This document shows positions 33,856 to 46,724 of a DNA stretch of 64,000 bases, one piece after another. The notes under the pieces are model-generated. The model worked only from the letters and a program-made list of their open reading frames with translations. It did no database searches and had not been told where the DNA came from. Made by a program: the position numbers and the translations under genes. The stretch lies in the NCBI RefSeq assembly GCF_033473495.1, contig NC_088943.1:1840001-1904000 (forward strand). The letters run 5' to 3'. The stretch comes from Cercospora beticola (Eukaryota; Ascomycota; Dothideomycetes; Mycosphaerellales; Mycosphaerellaceae). The stretch's first letter is position 1. Every line of letters starts with the position of its first letter.

Positions 33856-34922
33856 GATGATCTGTTGCTTTTAGCAACTTCTGTGTGTGAGCGCTCGTGA
33901 AAACGACAATAAGTGGCAAATGACTCTCCAGATAATGGCTGCCCTGCTGTCCAGATGAGTGTGTCACAGACGAGTTAGGGACACTCAGCAGATGGAGACG
34001 TTATAGTGGGAGCTTGTTTCAACGACTCTGCTGCCAGACCGGAAATGGGGATTTCGATTGTTCTAGCTACAATGCCAAGTGGAAGCTTCGTTACTTCCGA
34101 TTGGCAGGCTCTGAGTACTACAGCCTCCCAGCCGCTGGCGCGATCGACGAGTCGATTTGCTGGTGCCACGATACGCCATGCCGCGAGGCTGCAGTAAGAC
34201 TCCGGCCGACGGCAGCGAAATATGCCAAGTGGTTCGATTTATGAAGCCTCAAAACACCACAGATGTGCTTAGAGAAGGATCGTAACGCTTAATCACTGCC
34301 AACGTCAAGCCCGAATCCCAGACTTGCGAGTGCTCAGAGAAGAAAAGCCTTCGTTGTTCACTGCAAACCTGCCGAGAATCGCCAAGACACGGTGCCTCTT
34401 TTTTTTGCAATCCTTCAGCCTTGCCCGAGATACATCTCTCCTTGCCTGGCGGCTTTTGGCTTGTCCCATGAGCTTTGATTCGCTGTGGCGGCTTGACTGT
34501 GCTGGCCCAAGATTGCAAGTTTGCCTCGGGTCCATCCCTGCTGTCCAATCCACTGCTCGTTCTGCCGGACAGTGCATGGCATCACACGACTCGCCACACA
34601 ATTATGCCCCAGAATAGGCTCTAGAAGAGTATGAGGTACATAGCCGAGTTCGAGAAAGGGCTGCCAATCGTTCCCGACGCTCTACTTCTCCCTGATCAAG
34701 TCGCATACTTTCTTGGCAGCTACAAGCGCGTCACGAAGATGGCTTTCGTCCCCAACATACACCTCTTCGGCCTCAAAGACGCCATGATCTGCGACGTCGA
34801 GAAGTTCGGAAGGCTGTGGCATTCCGTGATTGTTTCGGCCGATTGTAGATATGCAGATTCCATGGCAGCGTTTATTATCCACTGAAAGTGTTGCGTCCCC
34901 CCAGAGGGTGGTCGTAATTCAG
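33856..34922. other. Intergenic, no gene supported
   Basis: About 1.07 kb. Short frames on both strands lack motifs; a T-rich run lies near 34400. Confidence 0.4.
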
Positions 34923-36945
34923 TCAAGCACGCTGACGTCCGTGAGCCTCACTCAAGTCATGAGCCGTCACACCCAAGGTGCCCACCTTCCCTTCATAGTC
35001 TGACGATCGAGGCAGAGCCTGATAATCCGCCACATCTGCTTGCCGACCGAATCGAATCACAGCGCGACCAGCATAAGCCGGCAGTGGATCCTTTCCATAC
35101 AGGTCTTCCTGCTTGATACCGATGCTCAACTCCGCACCCCTTGATAATCTCAAGTAGGTAGAGAACTCATGGCTGAAGCACGCTTTATTGGCGAAGATGG
35201 CTGTCAGACCAAACAATACGGTCAATAGCGTGACCCCAATGGAAATTCCGTACGCAAGCCAAAGCTTCTGTCGAGTGTAGACGTAGATGATGTTTCTGGT
35301 GGCGAATGTAACTTCTGTTTCGTTTGGCCGGAATGCAGAGCTCTCGTTGTAGCTAAAATCCAGACTCGTCAGCGTGTCCTCATCGTTCAGAGAGATGCGC
35401 TTGGACTCACTTCAGCTCCGGTTCGCTGAAGGGACTTATAGTAATGTTATGAAACGTTGCTCGAGTGCCTGTTGTAATGGTGGGCCCCTTTGAGAGCTTT
35501 TTCGATTCGTCAAGCCGTAGTATATGGAGTCGTTCCATGGAGGCCGCACTTGTTGCAGGGCAGACCACGTTTCATCGAGGATGCTGAGATCATCGATCCA
35601 CTCGAGCTCCGGCGACTGCACCAGAGCAGTGCTGGCAATTCCGGAGTTCATGCTCAGACGTCGGCCTGACTCCGCATCGTCCTGAAATTCCAGACTTCCG
35701 ATAATCAATTCGAGGTAGGCGTACAGGATCGCCGTGTAAGACATGTTTCGTAACACAGTAGAATCGAAAATACCTGGGCAAATTCGGGAAAATCAGTTTG
35801 ATTACTCGTGCGTGAGAGTCTCGTCATATTGGCGATTTTTAATGGTCACACTTACAAGCCTCACCACGATCATAACCACCGAGATGGTTGCATGGGGCTG
35901 GTACTGAAGGATCACTGTACAGCTCGGGAGCATCTTTGGGAAGTCCGGTAATGGACCATATTGTGTCCAGCGTCTGCTCCGACACGTCCAACAGCTCGAA
36001 GTGCACTTCTTGCGCCCCGTCGACGAACTCAAAGTTTGCAGTGTAAGTGGAGCTGTGCACGCTGCACTGAAGCATAGTTGAGTCCAATTTGGATTCGCTA
36101 AAGAACTTTTGCACATCGTCCTCACTCGGCTCTGAAGGTATTCCGCATGTTGATGGCCGACCAAAGATTGAATCGGCCTCCATCGTGATTTCCATAAGCG
36201 AAGGTGTGACGGCAACGTAAGAGACTGCCTTGTTATCGTTTGGCCAAAAGTAGTTGTTCAAGTCCAGTGGTTCAGGATTTCAGATATAGCCTTCGGAAGT
36301 CAAGTTGGCATATGGTACCGCATCTTCCACCCTAGGCCCCCCTTCGTTATATTTGGGCCGCCAAGCTGTGAAACCAGGATCTTTGTAAGAGCAATCTCCG
36401 TAGTTGACAACTGTGTAGTTGACAATATTCTGCTGGAAGGTGCGTTGACGTCCGATCTCAAGTGGGGAGCATTTTAAAGCCGGGCCTGGGAACTGTATAG
36501 TCCAGCTCGAGTTTGGAGCTGGTGCTGTGACACTCAATATACGACCTTGAGCGGCGGAAGCACTAGCAGTCTTGCGGACCGCATTGCTGGGTCTATTATA
36601 AGTGTAGTAGGCCTAAGGTGCTACCGTGTTCTCTCCGGGCAAGCAGTCCGTATCGCCAGACACGCATAAGTTAAAGCCTCCCGTGAGGGAGCGAGCATTC
36701 GGTACCTCGCCCAGCTCTGCGACTAAGCTTAGGCTCTCCAAAGCAATGTTCAGTACGTGTGTTAGCGCTGATGGAGGAGTCTGTATTCTAACGGACAAGG
36801 TAGCCGGAGTGATTATCGAAGCGATAGGTACAAGCCTAAATCGTTAGCTAGGAGAACATATATACTATGGTCCCAAGATGCTTACTAAGCAATGATTGCG
36901 ATTAGGAACAGGAAAGGTCGCTTAATCTATATAAAGAGTAAACCG
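34923..36945 (-). pseudogene. Decayed multi-exon fungal membrane protein gene, 5' end altered by RIP
   Basis: Collinear exons of a conserved fungal polytopic membrane protein can be followed: an N-terminal membrane segment (RPFLFLIAIIA), a 50-bp intron (36885-36836) and then LVPIASIITPATLSV. A long extracellular region with N-glycosylation sites follows, ending in LWLAYGISIGVTLLTVLFGLTAIFAN and a cytosolic FSTYLRLSR tail. Breaks are a TAG at 36927-36929, a TA|G stop created across the first splice junction, TAG at 36613-36615, TGA at 36280-36282 and a frameshift near 35454-35460. Where an original Trp is likely, the change is TGG to TAG, i.e. TpG to TpA, the RIP signature. Damage is heaviest next to the retrotransposon block and weaker toward the 3' end. 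Two later introns (GTAAGT and GTGAGT donors) are intact. In databases this family is often misnamed formylmethionine deformylase-like. Confidence 0.7.
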
Positions 36946-37612
36946 AGCGAGAGGATATTTACTAGCGCCGAGACGAGTACGTCTATAAGACTTAGAGTTA
37001 TATTATCCTTTCTTTATATAGCGGACTAGAGTAGTACTTATAAGTATACTAAAGTAATAGTAAATACTATACGCGGACTAGGAACGTAAAGGCGTTATCT
37101 ATAGCTATATTCGTTTGCTATTCGGTAAAGCTTAAGCCGAAGAGATTATACTAGTCTTCGATTATAGATATAAGTATTCTATCTAGGCTAGTATAGAATA
37201 GATAATAGCTTATAGTAAATAGTAGCCTATAAAGAATAGCGCTAATTATAAGAGTAGATATATACTAGTAAATTCGGCCTATTACTATAAATAGAGTAAT
37301 AGAACCTAGCTTATAATATAGTCGTAGATATAATCTATATAAAGTAATTTTATAAGTCTATAGCCTACGAATATTATAGTATCTATATCGATAAAGCTAG
37401 GCTAGTATATATACTACTACCTTAGCTAATAGACTCTATAAAATATAATAAGCGCTACTCTCTATATTTACTATATAAGTAAGTAATATAGATCTATAGT
37501 AACGAGTAAGTTATAAGCTATTAGCGAAGATACTAATCGGGCTCTAGTATTACGTAATAGTATTCGAATTTAGATTTAATATACTTAACGAGTACTTAAC
37601 TATAAAGAGAAG

Positions 37613-37828
37613 TATTATAATATAAAATTCTAAAGATACTATATCTCTCTATCTAATAGTTAGACTTTAGGTAAGTAGTACTTTAAGCTTTAAGAATTCT
37701 TAGTAGAAGGTATTTCTTTATAGGCTTATAGTAGATAGAAACCTAAGCCTTTCTAACTACTTATTATAAAGAGTTTTACTTTGTTTTATTCTACTATATC
37801 TAGATAGGTTAGATCTCTAAATTTAATA
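37613..37828 (+). repeat. LTR of element 1, copy A
   Basis: First of three copies of a 216-bp terminal repeat; ends ...AATTTAATA directly before the primer-binding site. Confidence 0.8.
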
Positions 37829-37843
37829 GGTTATAAGCCCGAG
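37829..37843 (+). other. Primer-binding site, initiator tRNA-Met half-molecule type
   Basis: GGTTATAAGCCCGAG directly abuts the left LTR. If the A at position 8 was G before RIP, GGTTATGAGCCC is complementary to GGGCTCATAACC of the initiator tRNA-Met anticodon stem-loop, the site used by copia-type elements with half-tRNA primers. Confidence 0.65.
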
Positions 37844-39723
37844 TTTATATTATAGCTAGAAAGCTAGAAGCTAGAGAATATAATAGTAAGTACTCCTAGT
37901 AGGAGTTAAGGTACTCTAGTAAGAGACTTAAAAGTAATAGTAGGATCTAAAGCTATAAAAGAGTTAGAAGTAAAAGAAGTAGTCTTATAAGTATAAACTA
38001 AATAGTAGAAAGAATAGTATATATAAGTAGATAGAATATCTAATATATATTAGTCCTAAGTAGAAGAATATACTATATAGCTATATAAAAATAGAGAATA
38101 AACTCTATAAAGTACCTAGGCTAGGTACTTAGTAAATAAAAGTTATAGTCTAATAATACTAGAAGTTAGTCTAGTATTTCTCTACTACTAGAAAGTAGAA
38201 GAGAATAAAGTTAGAAGAGTAGTTAGGCTATTAGAGAGAGTCTTCTAAAGATAGCTATATAGATAGAACTTACTATCTATTTAAAGAAAAATCTTATAAA
38301 ACTAGAGAATTAGTTTATACTAAGTAGGTTATATTTAGAGAGGATAGTTATAAAGCAAGTTCTAGAGAGACCTACTATTAGCTAATAATACTTTAGAGAC
38401 TAACTAAACTTCTTACTATCTTTAGAATCTAAAGGAGGATTAGATAATTAGGCTCTAGAGGCCTAGTTAGATAAACTAATATACTTAAAATTAAGAGGAG
38501 TTATAAACCTACCTTTATTATAAATATAGTAGTACTAGAAAGTTCCTATACTAAAAAGTACTAGAGAGGTATACTCCTTTAGCTATTAATATATATACTA
38601 TATATAAAGTCTAGAGTATAATACCTACTCTAGAGCTACTTAGAAGATAGAGTCCTAGAAGCTCTAGCTAAAAGAGAGAAGTTTTAGTATAGTTAATCCT
38701 CTACTAAATAGTCTAGTATAAAGGAATCTCTACCTATATATATACTAAGAACTAAATACTAAGATATATAGGTCCTAGTTTACTATATAAAACAAATTTA
38801 TTTCTTAGCTATAGTTAGAAGAACTTAGTAATATATATACCTAAAGTTAACTCTTTAGAAGATAAGATAGAATTAAAATAAAATAAATAGTACTTTAGTA
38901 AAGAGGCTATATCTAGTACTCTCTAAAAAGAACTTAGAATAATAGTTTAGAAAGATAGCTATATTCCTTAAGAGAGAAGATCTATACTTAACTATTAAGA
39001 CCTTAATATCTACTCTAATAACTAATAAAGTAAACTATAAAGTAATCTACTAGATTTAGCTTTATATTAGTAAAGAGAATAAAGAGATAGTATTAGAGAA
39101 AGAGATAGTAAAGGCTATCTAGTAAGAGCTAAAGAAGAAGTATAAGGATAATAAAGTATTAGAAAGGAAACTAGTATAGTAGTACTTTACCTTTTAAATA
39201 ATAAGTTTATAGAGTATATTATAAGTATAGTCTAGCTTACTATTACTTAGAAAGAAAATAAGAGAGGCCTAGCTAGTAATAGTAGAGGTAGTTAAACTTA
39301 AGAATAGAATCTAAGTTCTACTTAGTAGCTTATCTAAATCTTAGTTATCTATTAGAGATACTATAGATACCTAACTATACTTATTACCTAATAATATCCT
39401 TTCTATTCTAGAAAAGAAAGAAGTAGAAATACTTAGATAACTTAAACTAGAGAGAGAGTTAGAGTATTTAGCTTATACTATAAGAGCTATATAGAGATAA
39501 TAATAAGAAAGAAAGAGGATAGATAACTTAGAGTTATTTAAAGCTAGGTAGTATACTCTATATTAAAAGAAGAGATACTTACTATTAAGCTATTAGTATT
39601 TAGAACCTATAAGAAGTATAGTCTTAGCTTTTAGAGATATAAGTAAGATAAGAGCTTTTACTATAATAGAGAATAAAACTAAGGAAGGTAACTAGCTATT
39701 AAAAGATAAGCTATTAGAGAGAG

Positions 39724-39939
39724 TATTACGATTTAAGATTCTATAGATACTATATCTCTCTATCTAATAGTTAGGCCTCGAGTAAGTAGTACTTTAGGCT
39801 TTAGGAATTCTTAGTAGAAAGTATTTCTTTATAGGCTTATAGTAGATAGAAACCTAAGCCTTTCTAACTACTTATTATAAAGAGTTTTACTTTACTTTAT
39901 TCTACTATACCTAGATAGATTAGACTTCTAAATTTAATA
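39724..39939 (+). repeat. LTR of element 1, copy B
   Basis: Second copy of the 216-bp terminal repeat, preceded by a GAGAGAG purine tract. Confidence 0.8.
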
Positions 39940-40496
39940 GAAACTAGTATAGTAGTACTTTACTTTTTAAATAATAAGTTTATAGAGTATATTATAAGTA
40001 TAGTCTAGCTTACTATTACTTAGAAAGAAGATAAGAGAGGCCTAGCTAGTAATAGTAGAAGTAGTTAAACCTAAGAATAGAATCTAAGTTCTACTTAGTA
40101 GCTTATCTAAATCTTAGTTATCTATTAGAGATACTATAGATACCTAACTATACTTATTACCTAATAATATCCTTTCTATTCTAGAAAAGAAAGAAGTAGA
40201 AATACTTAGATAACTTAAACTAGAGAGAGAGTTAGAGTATTTAGCTTATACTATAAGAGCTATATAGAGATAATAATAAGAAAAAAAAAGAATAGATAAC
40301 TTAGAGTTATTTAAAGCTAAGTAGTATACTCTATATTAAGAGAAGAGATACTTACTATTAAGCTATTAGTATCTAGAACCTATAAGAAGTATAGTTTTAG
40401 CTTTTAGAGATATAGATAAAGTAAGAGCTTTTATTATAATAAAGAATAAAACTAAGGAAAGTAACTAGCTATTAAGAGATAAGCTATTAGAGGGAG

Positions 40497-40590
40497 TATT
40501 ACGATTTAAGATTCTATAGATACTATATCTCTCTATCTAATAGTTAGGCCTCGAGTAAGTAGTACTTTAAGCTTTAGAAATTCTTAGTAG
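40497..40590 (+). repeat. LTR of element 1, copy C (truncated)
   Basis: Matches the first 94 bp of copies A and B, preceded by GAGGGAG, and is cut by the left LTR of the copia element. Confidence 0.75.
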
Positions 40591-40591
40591 A

Positions 40592-40821
40592 TATTAGAAA
40601 GTATAGTCTAGTTAGATATTCTAAGAGACTCTTTAGAGATTAGGATTAGGTAATATAGGTTATATAATACTAGGTTATATAACCTAGCTAATACCTATCT
40701 TAGGAGTAAGATATAACCTATAACTAACTAATATAATTAACTCGGTTAGTTCCTACTTATTATCTCTACTTCTACTATATTATACCTATCCGACAAGTAC
40801 CTACGAGAATATAATTTAATA
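40592..40821 (+). repeat. Left LTR of copia element
   Basis: 230 bp, same length as the right LTR; the few differences are transitions of the RIP type (for example GACAAGTACC versus GACGAGTGCC). Confidence 0.85.
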
Positions 40822-40836
40822 GGTTATAAGCCCGGG
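40822..40836 (+). other. Primer-binding site of copia element
   Basis: GGTTATAAGCCCGGG directly follows the left LTR and matches the initiator tRNA-Met anticodon region after allowing one RIP change. Confidence 0.65.
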
Positions 40837-41299
40837 TTTATAGAGAGGCCCTAAGTAGTAAGAGTTAGCCTTCTTATTCTTAAAGTAATATATATTACCT
40901 CTTATAGGACCTATAGTATTAATTAGATAGAGAAGTAGGAAAAGAGTATAAGAGAGACTAGAGGCATATCCTATCTATACTATCTTAAAGCTTTAGAAGA
41001 TCCTAGTTATAAGCTAGAAGTCCCTAAAGAGTAAGTAAAATAGAGAAAAGCCTAGTAAAGTATACTCTACTTTAAAAGAGAGGTATACTAAAGAAGTATA
41101 AAGAGGAAAGAATTAACCTTAGACTATAGTACCTAAGTAGATAAGACTAGGTCTAAGTACTAAGTACTACTAATACTTTAGAACTAGCTAGTAGTGCTCT
41201 TCTAAGAAAGTAGATCTTTTAGAGGTTCTCTACCTAAGAACCTAACTAACTTCTATAAGAGAGAAGAGTCTTTAGATATCTTAGCTAAAAGAGAAGAGT

Positions 41300-44200
41300 C
41301 TTAGTAACTAGGGAAGGCAGAAATCTAGAAGCTACTAATTAGATTAAAAGAGCTTATATTTCTAGAGTTTAGATTTGTTTATTTAATTTTATAGAAATAG
41401 ATTTAATAAGTAAGTTAGATAGAAGGAGAACACTAATTCTAATAAAGGAGAACTAGAAACTATAGTTTAAGCTATAGGAGAATATACTTAGAGGAAAAGA
41501 AATCTTCTAGATAATCTTAGACTTAAAGGGATTATTAGTACCTACTCTAGCTAAATCTAAAGCATCTAAGGCTTTATTAAGTAAAGGGAAAGGTACTATA
41601 TTTTTAGAATTTAGCCTAAAATAGTAGAAGGATAATATAAAAGCAATCTATATTCTAATAGAAAGTCTTTATATAGATAACTAAGATAAAGTAATAGATA
41701 AGACAAGAGTATATAATATCTAGACAAAGCTATATAGGAAATATAGCAAAGTCTAATAGGTATATATAATAGCTATTATCTAAGAGTTTATAACTTTTAA
41801 AATAGAACTAGAGGATATAATTAGGAAATTATAGGTCTACTTTAGCAATCTTAGAAGGAGGATTATAGAGATTAACTATAGGGAGTTATACTATAAGACT
41901 CCTAATATAAGGATTAAGTATCTACTCTTTATACTCCTAGCTAAGTATAAGAGTATAAGGCAGACTATCTAAGCTTAAAAGGACTTAGACTCTAAAGAAA
42001 TCCTCTAACTCCTTAAAGTAGAGAAGTTAATATAGTATAGATACTAGTTATAAGAAATAGTAATATTTGCTAAGAGAAGAGAGATCTAAAGTATAAAGCT
42101 AAAATACTACCTTTATAAGAAGGAGCATTTTAGAAGTATTACTAAGTATCTATACCTTAATAAAGCTAAGAGAACTATTAACTTAAAATAGGCTAGTAGA
42201 GTAGAGAAGAGAAGAATACTACCTAGAGAGAGTATATTTAGAAGGAGATCTTTACTAGATAGAGAAGTATTAAAAGAAATAGTAAAGAAACTTAACTTAA
42301 AAGTCTAATCTCTTAAGAAGAGACAAACTCTAAGGAAGTTTTCTAAGAAGATATATACTACCTAAGAAGATATAGAGCCTTCTATAGTATCTAAAGTATC
42401 TTAATCCCTATTAGAGGATAATAATATTAATAAAGTTATATACTTAACTATAGAAGCAAAAGGCAAGTATATACTATTAAGATAGCTACTTAACTCCTAT
42501 ACTTTATTATATATAACTAACTAAGAATTACTTTTTAGAGAACTAAAACCTCTTTAGAGGAAAAAGTAGATTAAGGTTAGAGGTAGCTATCTAATAGCTA
42601 TATATATAGGAAATATAGTAATAGGTAGGAAAAGAGGAAAATAGATTATTCTTAAGAATATTCTCTTTATACCTAGTCTAGAAGTAAATCTTAGTTCTTA
42701 GAGCTAATTTAGCTAGTAGTATAGTATTTAACTACTAAAATTTATACTTGTTTTATTATCTAGGAAACTAGTTATCTAGACAAAACTATTAGGAGGAGTA
42801 CTATTTATTAAGGAGATTAATAATATATTATAAGAGCTTATAATATTATACTTTAATTAAAAATAAGAGAATAAAGCTTATACTTTTAAAGCCTAAGAAA
42901 AGACCTAAGAATAGTAGGAGCTTTAGTATAGGAGACTTATATATTTTAGAGAGAGTCTTCTTAGAAACCTATATAAAGTATCTAACTTAAAGGCTTAGAT
43001 TCCTATTCTAAAGGAATACTAACCTTATAGAGTATATTCCTTAGTAAAAATAAAGAAATATAGAGAGAAAGAAACTAAGAGGAAACCTTAAAGGTTATCT
43101 CTAGTTTCTATTAATATCTATAGTCCTTTACCTATCTTAAGATTAGGATATAAATAGTAGCTTAAGATTATTAATAACTTCTTAAGAAAGAAATAGACTT
43201 TCCTAATAAAGTCTAGAGAAGATATACTAAGTATCCTTAGAAACTAGAAAGTAAAAGCTAAGCTATAATCGGGAAATCCTCTCTAGATTATAAGAAGTAA
43301 TAGAGCAAGAAAGCTTCTTACTATACTAAAGTAGTAGGAGAAGGAATATAGAATTTCCTTCTATATAACTAAAGTATATAACTCTATCTAGAATAGAGTA
43401 GTTAAGAGATTAATCTAAACCTCTAAAGACTATATAAGAGCAATACTAGAAGATGCCTATATACCTATTAAATTCTAGCTAGAAGCCTTAGTAGCCTATA
43501 TAGTTATTAGAAATTCCCTTCCTAATAGTCTAGAAATCGATAGATTTAAAGTATTATCTAAGGAAGCCTTTTTAGGTATTTAACTCTTAGTATTATACTT
43601 TAGAGTTTAGAGTTATAAAGTAGTAGTCTATATAGATCCTAAGTCCTAGCTAGTAGAGATAAAATTAGATAAACTAATAAACAGAAGCAAAGATACTATA
43701 TTTATTAGGTATATTCCTAATACTACTAAAATATAGCTCTTCTAGGAGCCTAATATAAGAGCTATTAGAGCCTATAATACTACTACTTAGTTTAAGTATA
43801 AGAAAGGAGAAGATATAGAGCTAAATATTCCTAAGCTTAATTAAGTAAGTAGTATACCTATTAGAAACCTAGTTAGTAGACCTCTAAAGAAGCTAATAGC
43901 AGTTATATCTTCTATAGCTACTATACTTATAGCTATAGTAACTAAACCTATAGGTCCTAGCTAAATACTCTTTATATAGTTACTACCTCTACTAAAGAAT
44001 AAGAAGAAGTACTAGAGGATAGAGGATCTAGAAGAAGAAAACTCTAGGGAACTATAACTCTAGTAGAAGAAAAGAGGAACTACTAAACTACCTAAGCTAA
44101 GCTAGGAAGTTAATAGATAAGCTAGTCCTAGTACTAGTAGGAAACTATATTCTAAAGCAAAAGGATTAAATATTATATAGTAGGACCTATAAGGAAATAG

Positions 44201-46100
44201 AGATTAGAAGAGGAACTAAGACTAAACTTATAGCTAAAAGAGAAGGAGATCTATTTTAGATAAAGGACTAGGCCTAGAGCTAAAAGCTTATAGTATAGTA
44301 ATAAGATAAGTACTTTAGAAGAAATAGAGAGAATATAGATAGGAGGAGGAGCCTAGTACTAAGCATTATAAGGCATTCCTAAGCTAAGTCTAAGGCTAAG
44401 AATAGGAGTAGATTTAGGAAGCTCTATTAGAGGTTTAGGAGTCTATATTTATAGTAATTGCTCCTTAAGTCTCTATATAGAGATAAGAGGTACCTATTCT
44501 AAAGTCCTATAAAGAGGCAATTTAGGATCCTAAATAGAGATATATATAGGAGGATATAGTCCAAAAGGAACTAACTATATTAAGAAGTAATAATACCTAG
44601 ATAAAAGTTATTCTACCTAAAGGAGCAAACCTCGTTATATCTAAGTAGGTATTTAATATAAAGAGATTAATTAGTAGAGCTATTAAGAAGTTTAAAGTAA
44701 GACTAGTTATAAGAGGCTTCTCTTAGAAGTTTAGAGTTAATTTCTAAGAGACCTTTATACTAATAGTTAGGCATAATACCTTAAAGGTATTTATAGCTAT
44801 AGTTTATAAGAAGGATCTAGAACTCTACTAAGTAGATATAAACAATATATTTACTAAGAGCAAACTTTAAGAAGAAATCTTTATAATTCTACTACTAGGA
44901 GTTAAGATTCTACCTAATATAGTCCTATAAATCCTAAGAAGCTTATATAGACTAAAGCAAGTAGCAAGAGACTAGAATAAACTCTATATCTTAAAGTTAA
45001 AACAGATTAGGTTTATATAATTAGAAGTAGACCTATACCTTCTTATCTACTAGGAAAGGAATATTCTAATCCTAACCTATATAGATAATATTCTAATTAT
45101 AGTACTAAAGCTAGAAGATATGCTTTAGTTTAAGGAATAGCTAGGCAAGGTATTTAAGATTAAAGATCTTAGAGAACTAGAGAAAATCCTTAGGATAAGG
45201 TTAATAAGAGATAGATAAGCTAGAACTTTAAAGCTTAATTAAGAATACTTTATCTAGGAGAACCTTATAAAGCTAGGAATAACTAAGGAGATAGCTAACC
45301 TAACTCTCTTACTAATAGATAGTTATAATAGCCTAAAACTAATAGGCTTATATAATAAGAGAGGGAATAAGATAGAGTACTAAAGCTAAACTAGTACCTA
45401 GATATAGCCTATAGTTATAATAAGACTAGATATTGCTTTCTCTCTTAGAAGGTTAAGCTTATATATCTTAGACCTAACTAAGAAGTATATATAAGCTCTA
45501 AAGAAACTAGTAAGATACCTAAGGTTATCCTAAGACTTAGGACTAATATTTAGAAGAAATAGAGGAAGCCTAATAGGATATTTAGACTCTAACTATATAA
45601 TAGACAAAGCAGATAGAGTCTTAATCCTTAGGAGTATCTTCTTCCTTTATAGAGCTCTAGTTTCTTAGATAAGTAGGAAGCAAAAGTCTATTATAATATT
45701 AATAATAGAAGCTAAGTATATAGCTATAAATATATATATATAAAGCAATCTTAGTTCCTAGTAGTACTCTTAAGGGAGATAGACTATATAGAGTTAGTAG
45801 GAGAATACCTATTCTAACTAACTATAAAAGTATATCCTAATATAGTAAGAGAACTAAGGCTAGTATAAATTATAGAAGACAATTAGGTAGCTTTAACTCT
45901 TATTAAGGATATATATACCTATAAGAGATCTAAATATATTAATATTATATATAACTATATTAGATATCTCTAGTAGTAGAGGAAGGTTATAGTAGAATAT
46001 ATTCTAATAAAAGAGATAGTTACTAATAGCCTAACTAAACTAAAGAATAGGCTATAGTTTTAGGAGTTTATAAGACAACTCTAGCTTATATAGAGAAAGG
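41300..46100 (+). pseudogene. Gag-Pol relic of the copia element
   Basis: The interior carries degraded gag, protease, integrase, reverse transcriptase and RNase H sequence on the plus strand; limits are approximate. Recognisable points are the zinc-knuckle relic (about 42.1 kb), the LYRLKQVARD segment (about 44.94 kb), YIDN (45078-45089) and EAKYIA (about 45.71 kb). TAG and TAA codons interrupt all frames, mostly at positions where TGG or CAA/CAG would be expected. Confidence 0.7.
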
Positions 46101-46494
46101 TAAAAGATTCATACCCTAACTATAGATTAAACTCTAGACCTTAGGATAATTAACAAAAGATATATACCGCAATATTAGAGATATTACGGTAAATATAAAA
46201 CTAAGCCTAGGAGTTATACTATAGGAGAAGTAGCTTGCTATATATAATAAGTAATTAGGATCTAGGAATCTATATATAGTCTAAAAAGGGAAAAGCCTAG
46301 AGGAGAAACAAAAGGTATATACTCTAGTATTAACGTTACTATAGTACCTACGATACTAGGCTAAGGAGTTAAACTAAGATAGATTAGGTATATAGCTCTA
46401 ACTATATAACTATAGCACCTAATAACTTATTATAATTTAGGGATAGATTTAAATATAGGAATATAGGCAGAAGACTATCTAGCCTAAGTAGGAG

Positions 46495-46724
46495 TATTAG
46501 AAAGTATAGTCTAGTTAGATATTCTAAGAGACTCTTTAGGGATTAGGATTAGGTAATATAGGTTATATAATACTAGGTTATATAACCTAGCTAATACCTA
46601 TCTTAGGAGTAAGATATAACCTATAACTAACTAATATAATTAACTCGGTTAGTTCCTACTTATTATCTCTACTTCTACTATATTATACCTATCCGACGAG
46701 TGCCTACGAGAACATAATTCGATA
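46495..46724 (+). repeat. Right LTR of copia element
   Basis: 230 bp, preceded by a purine tract; followed by GGTATAGC, which does not continue the interrupted LTR of element 1. Confidence 0.85.

Larger units (their letters stand above)
37613..39939 (+). mobile_element. LTR retrotransposon 1, internally deleted, RIP-mutated
   Basis: Two 216-bp direct repeats (37613-37828 and 39724-39939) flank a 1.9-kb interior. The interior opens with GGTTATAAGCCCGAG, a primer-binding site of the half-tRNA type, and a purine tract (GAGAGAG) ends just before the right LTR. The LTRs begin TATTA, as expected if TGTTA was altered by RIP. The interior is too short for a full gag-pol and no coding motif was recognised, so this is a deleted or non-autonomous copy. 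It probably belongs to the Ty1/copia order because it shares its primer site with the neighbouring element. Confidence 0.75.
39167..40590 (+). repeat. Tandem duplication of element 1 3' interior plus LTR
   Basis: The segment 39167-39939 (557 bp of interior plus the 216-bp LTR) is repeated directly as 39940-40496 plus the first 94 bp of an LTR (40497-40590), where the copia element interrupts it. The two 557-bp interiors have equal length and nearly the same sequence, differing mostly by transitions. This looks like unequal recombination between element copies before or during RIP. Confidence 0.8.
40592..46724 (+). mobile_element. Full-length Ty1/copia retrotransposon, RIP-mutated
   Basis: A 6,133-bp element with 230-bp LTRs (40592-40821 and 46495-46724). 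A primer-binding site GGTTATAAGCCCGGG follows the left LTR and an AAGTAGGAG purine tract precedes the right LTR. Plus-strand remnants occur in copia order. A Gag zinc-knuckle relic lies near 42103-42160 (Cys codons now TAC). An LKQ-like reverse transcriptase relic near 44943 ends in TAG where Trp is expected. The RT active site reads YIDN at 45078-45089 (YxDD with GAT changed to AAT), and an RNase H-like EAKYIA is near 45714. Stops occur throughout, so it cannot be expressed. It was inserted into copy C of the element 1 LTR. Confidence 0.85.
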
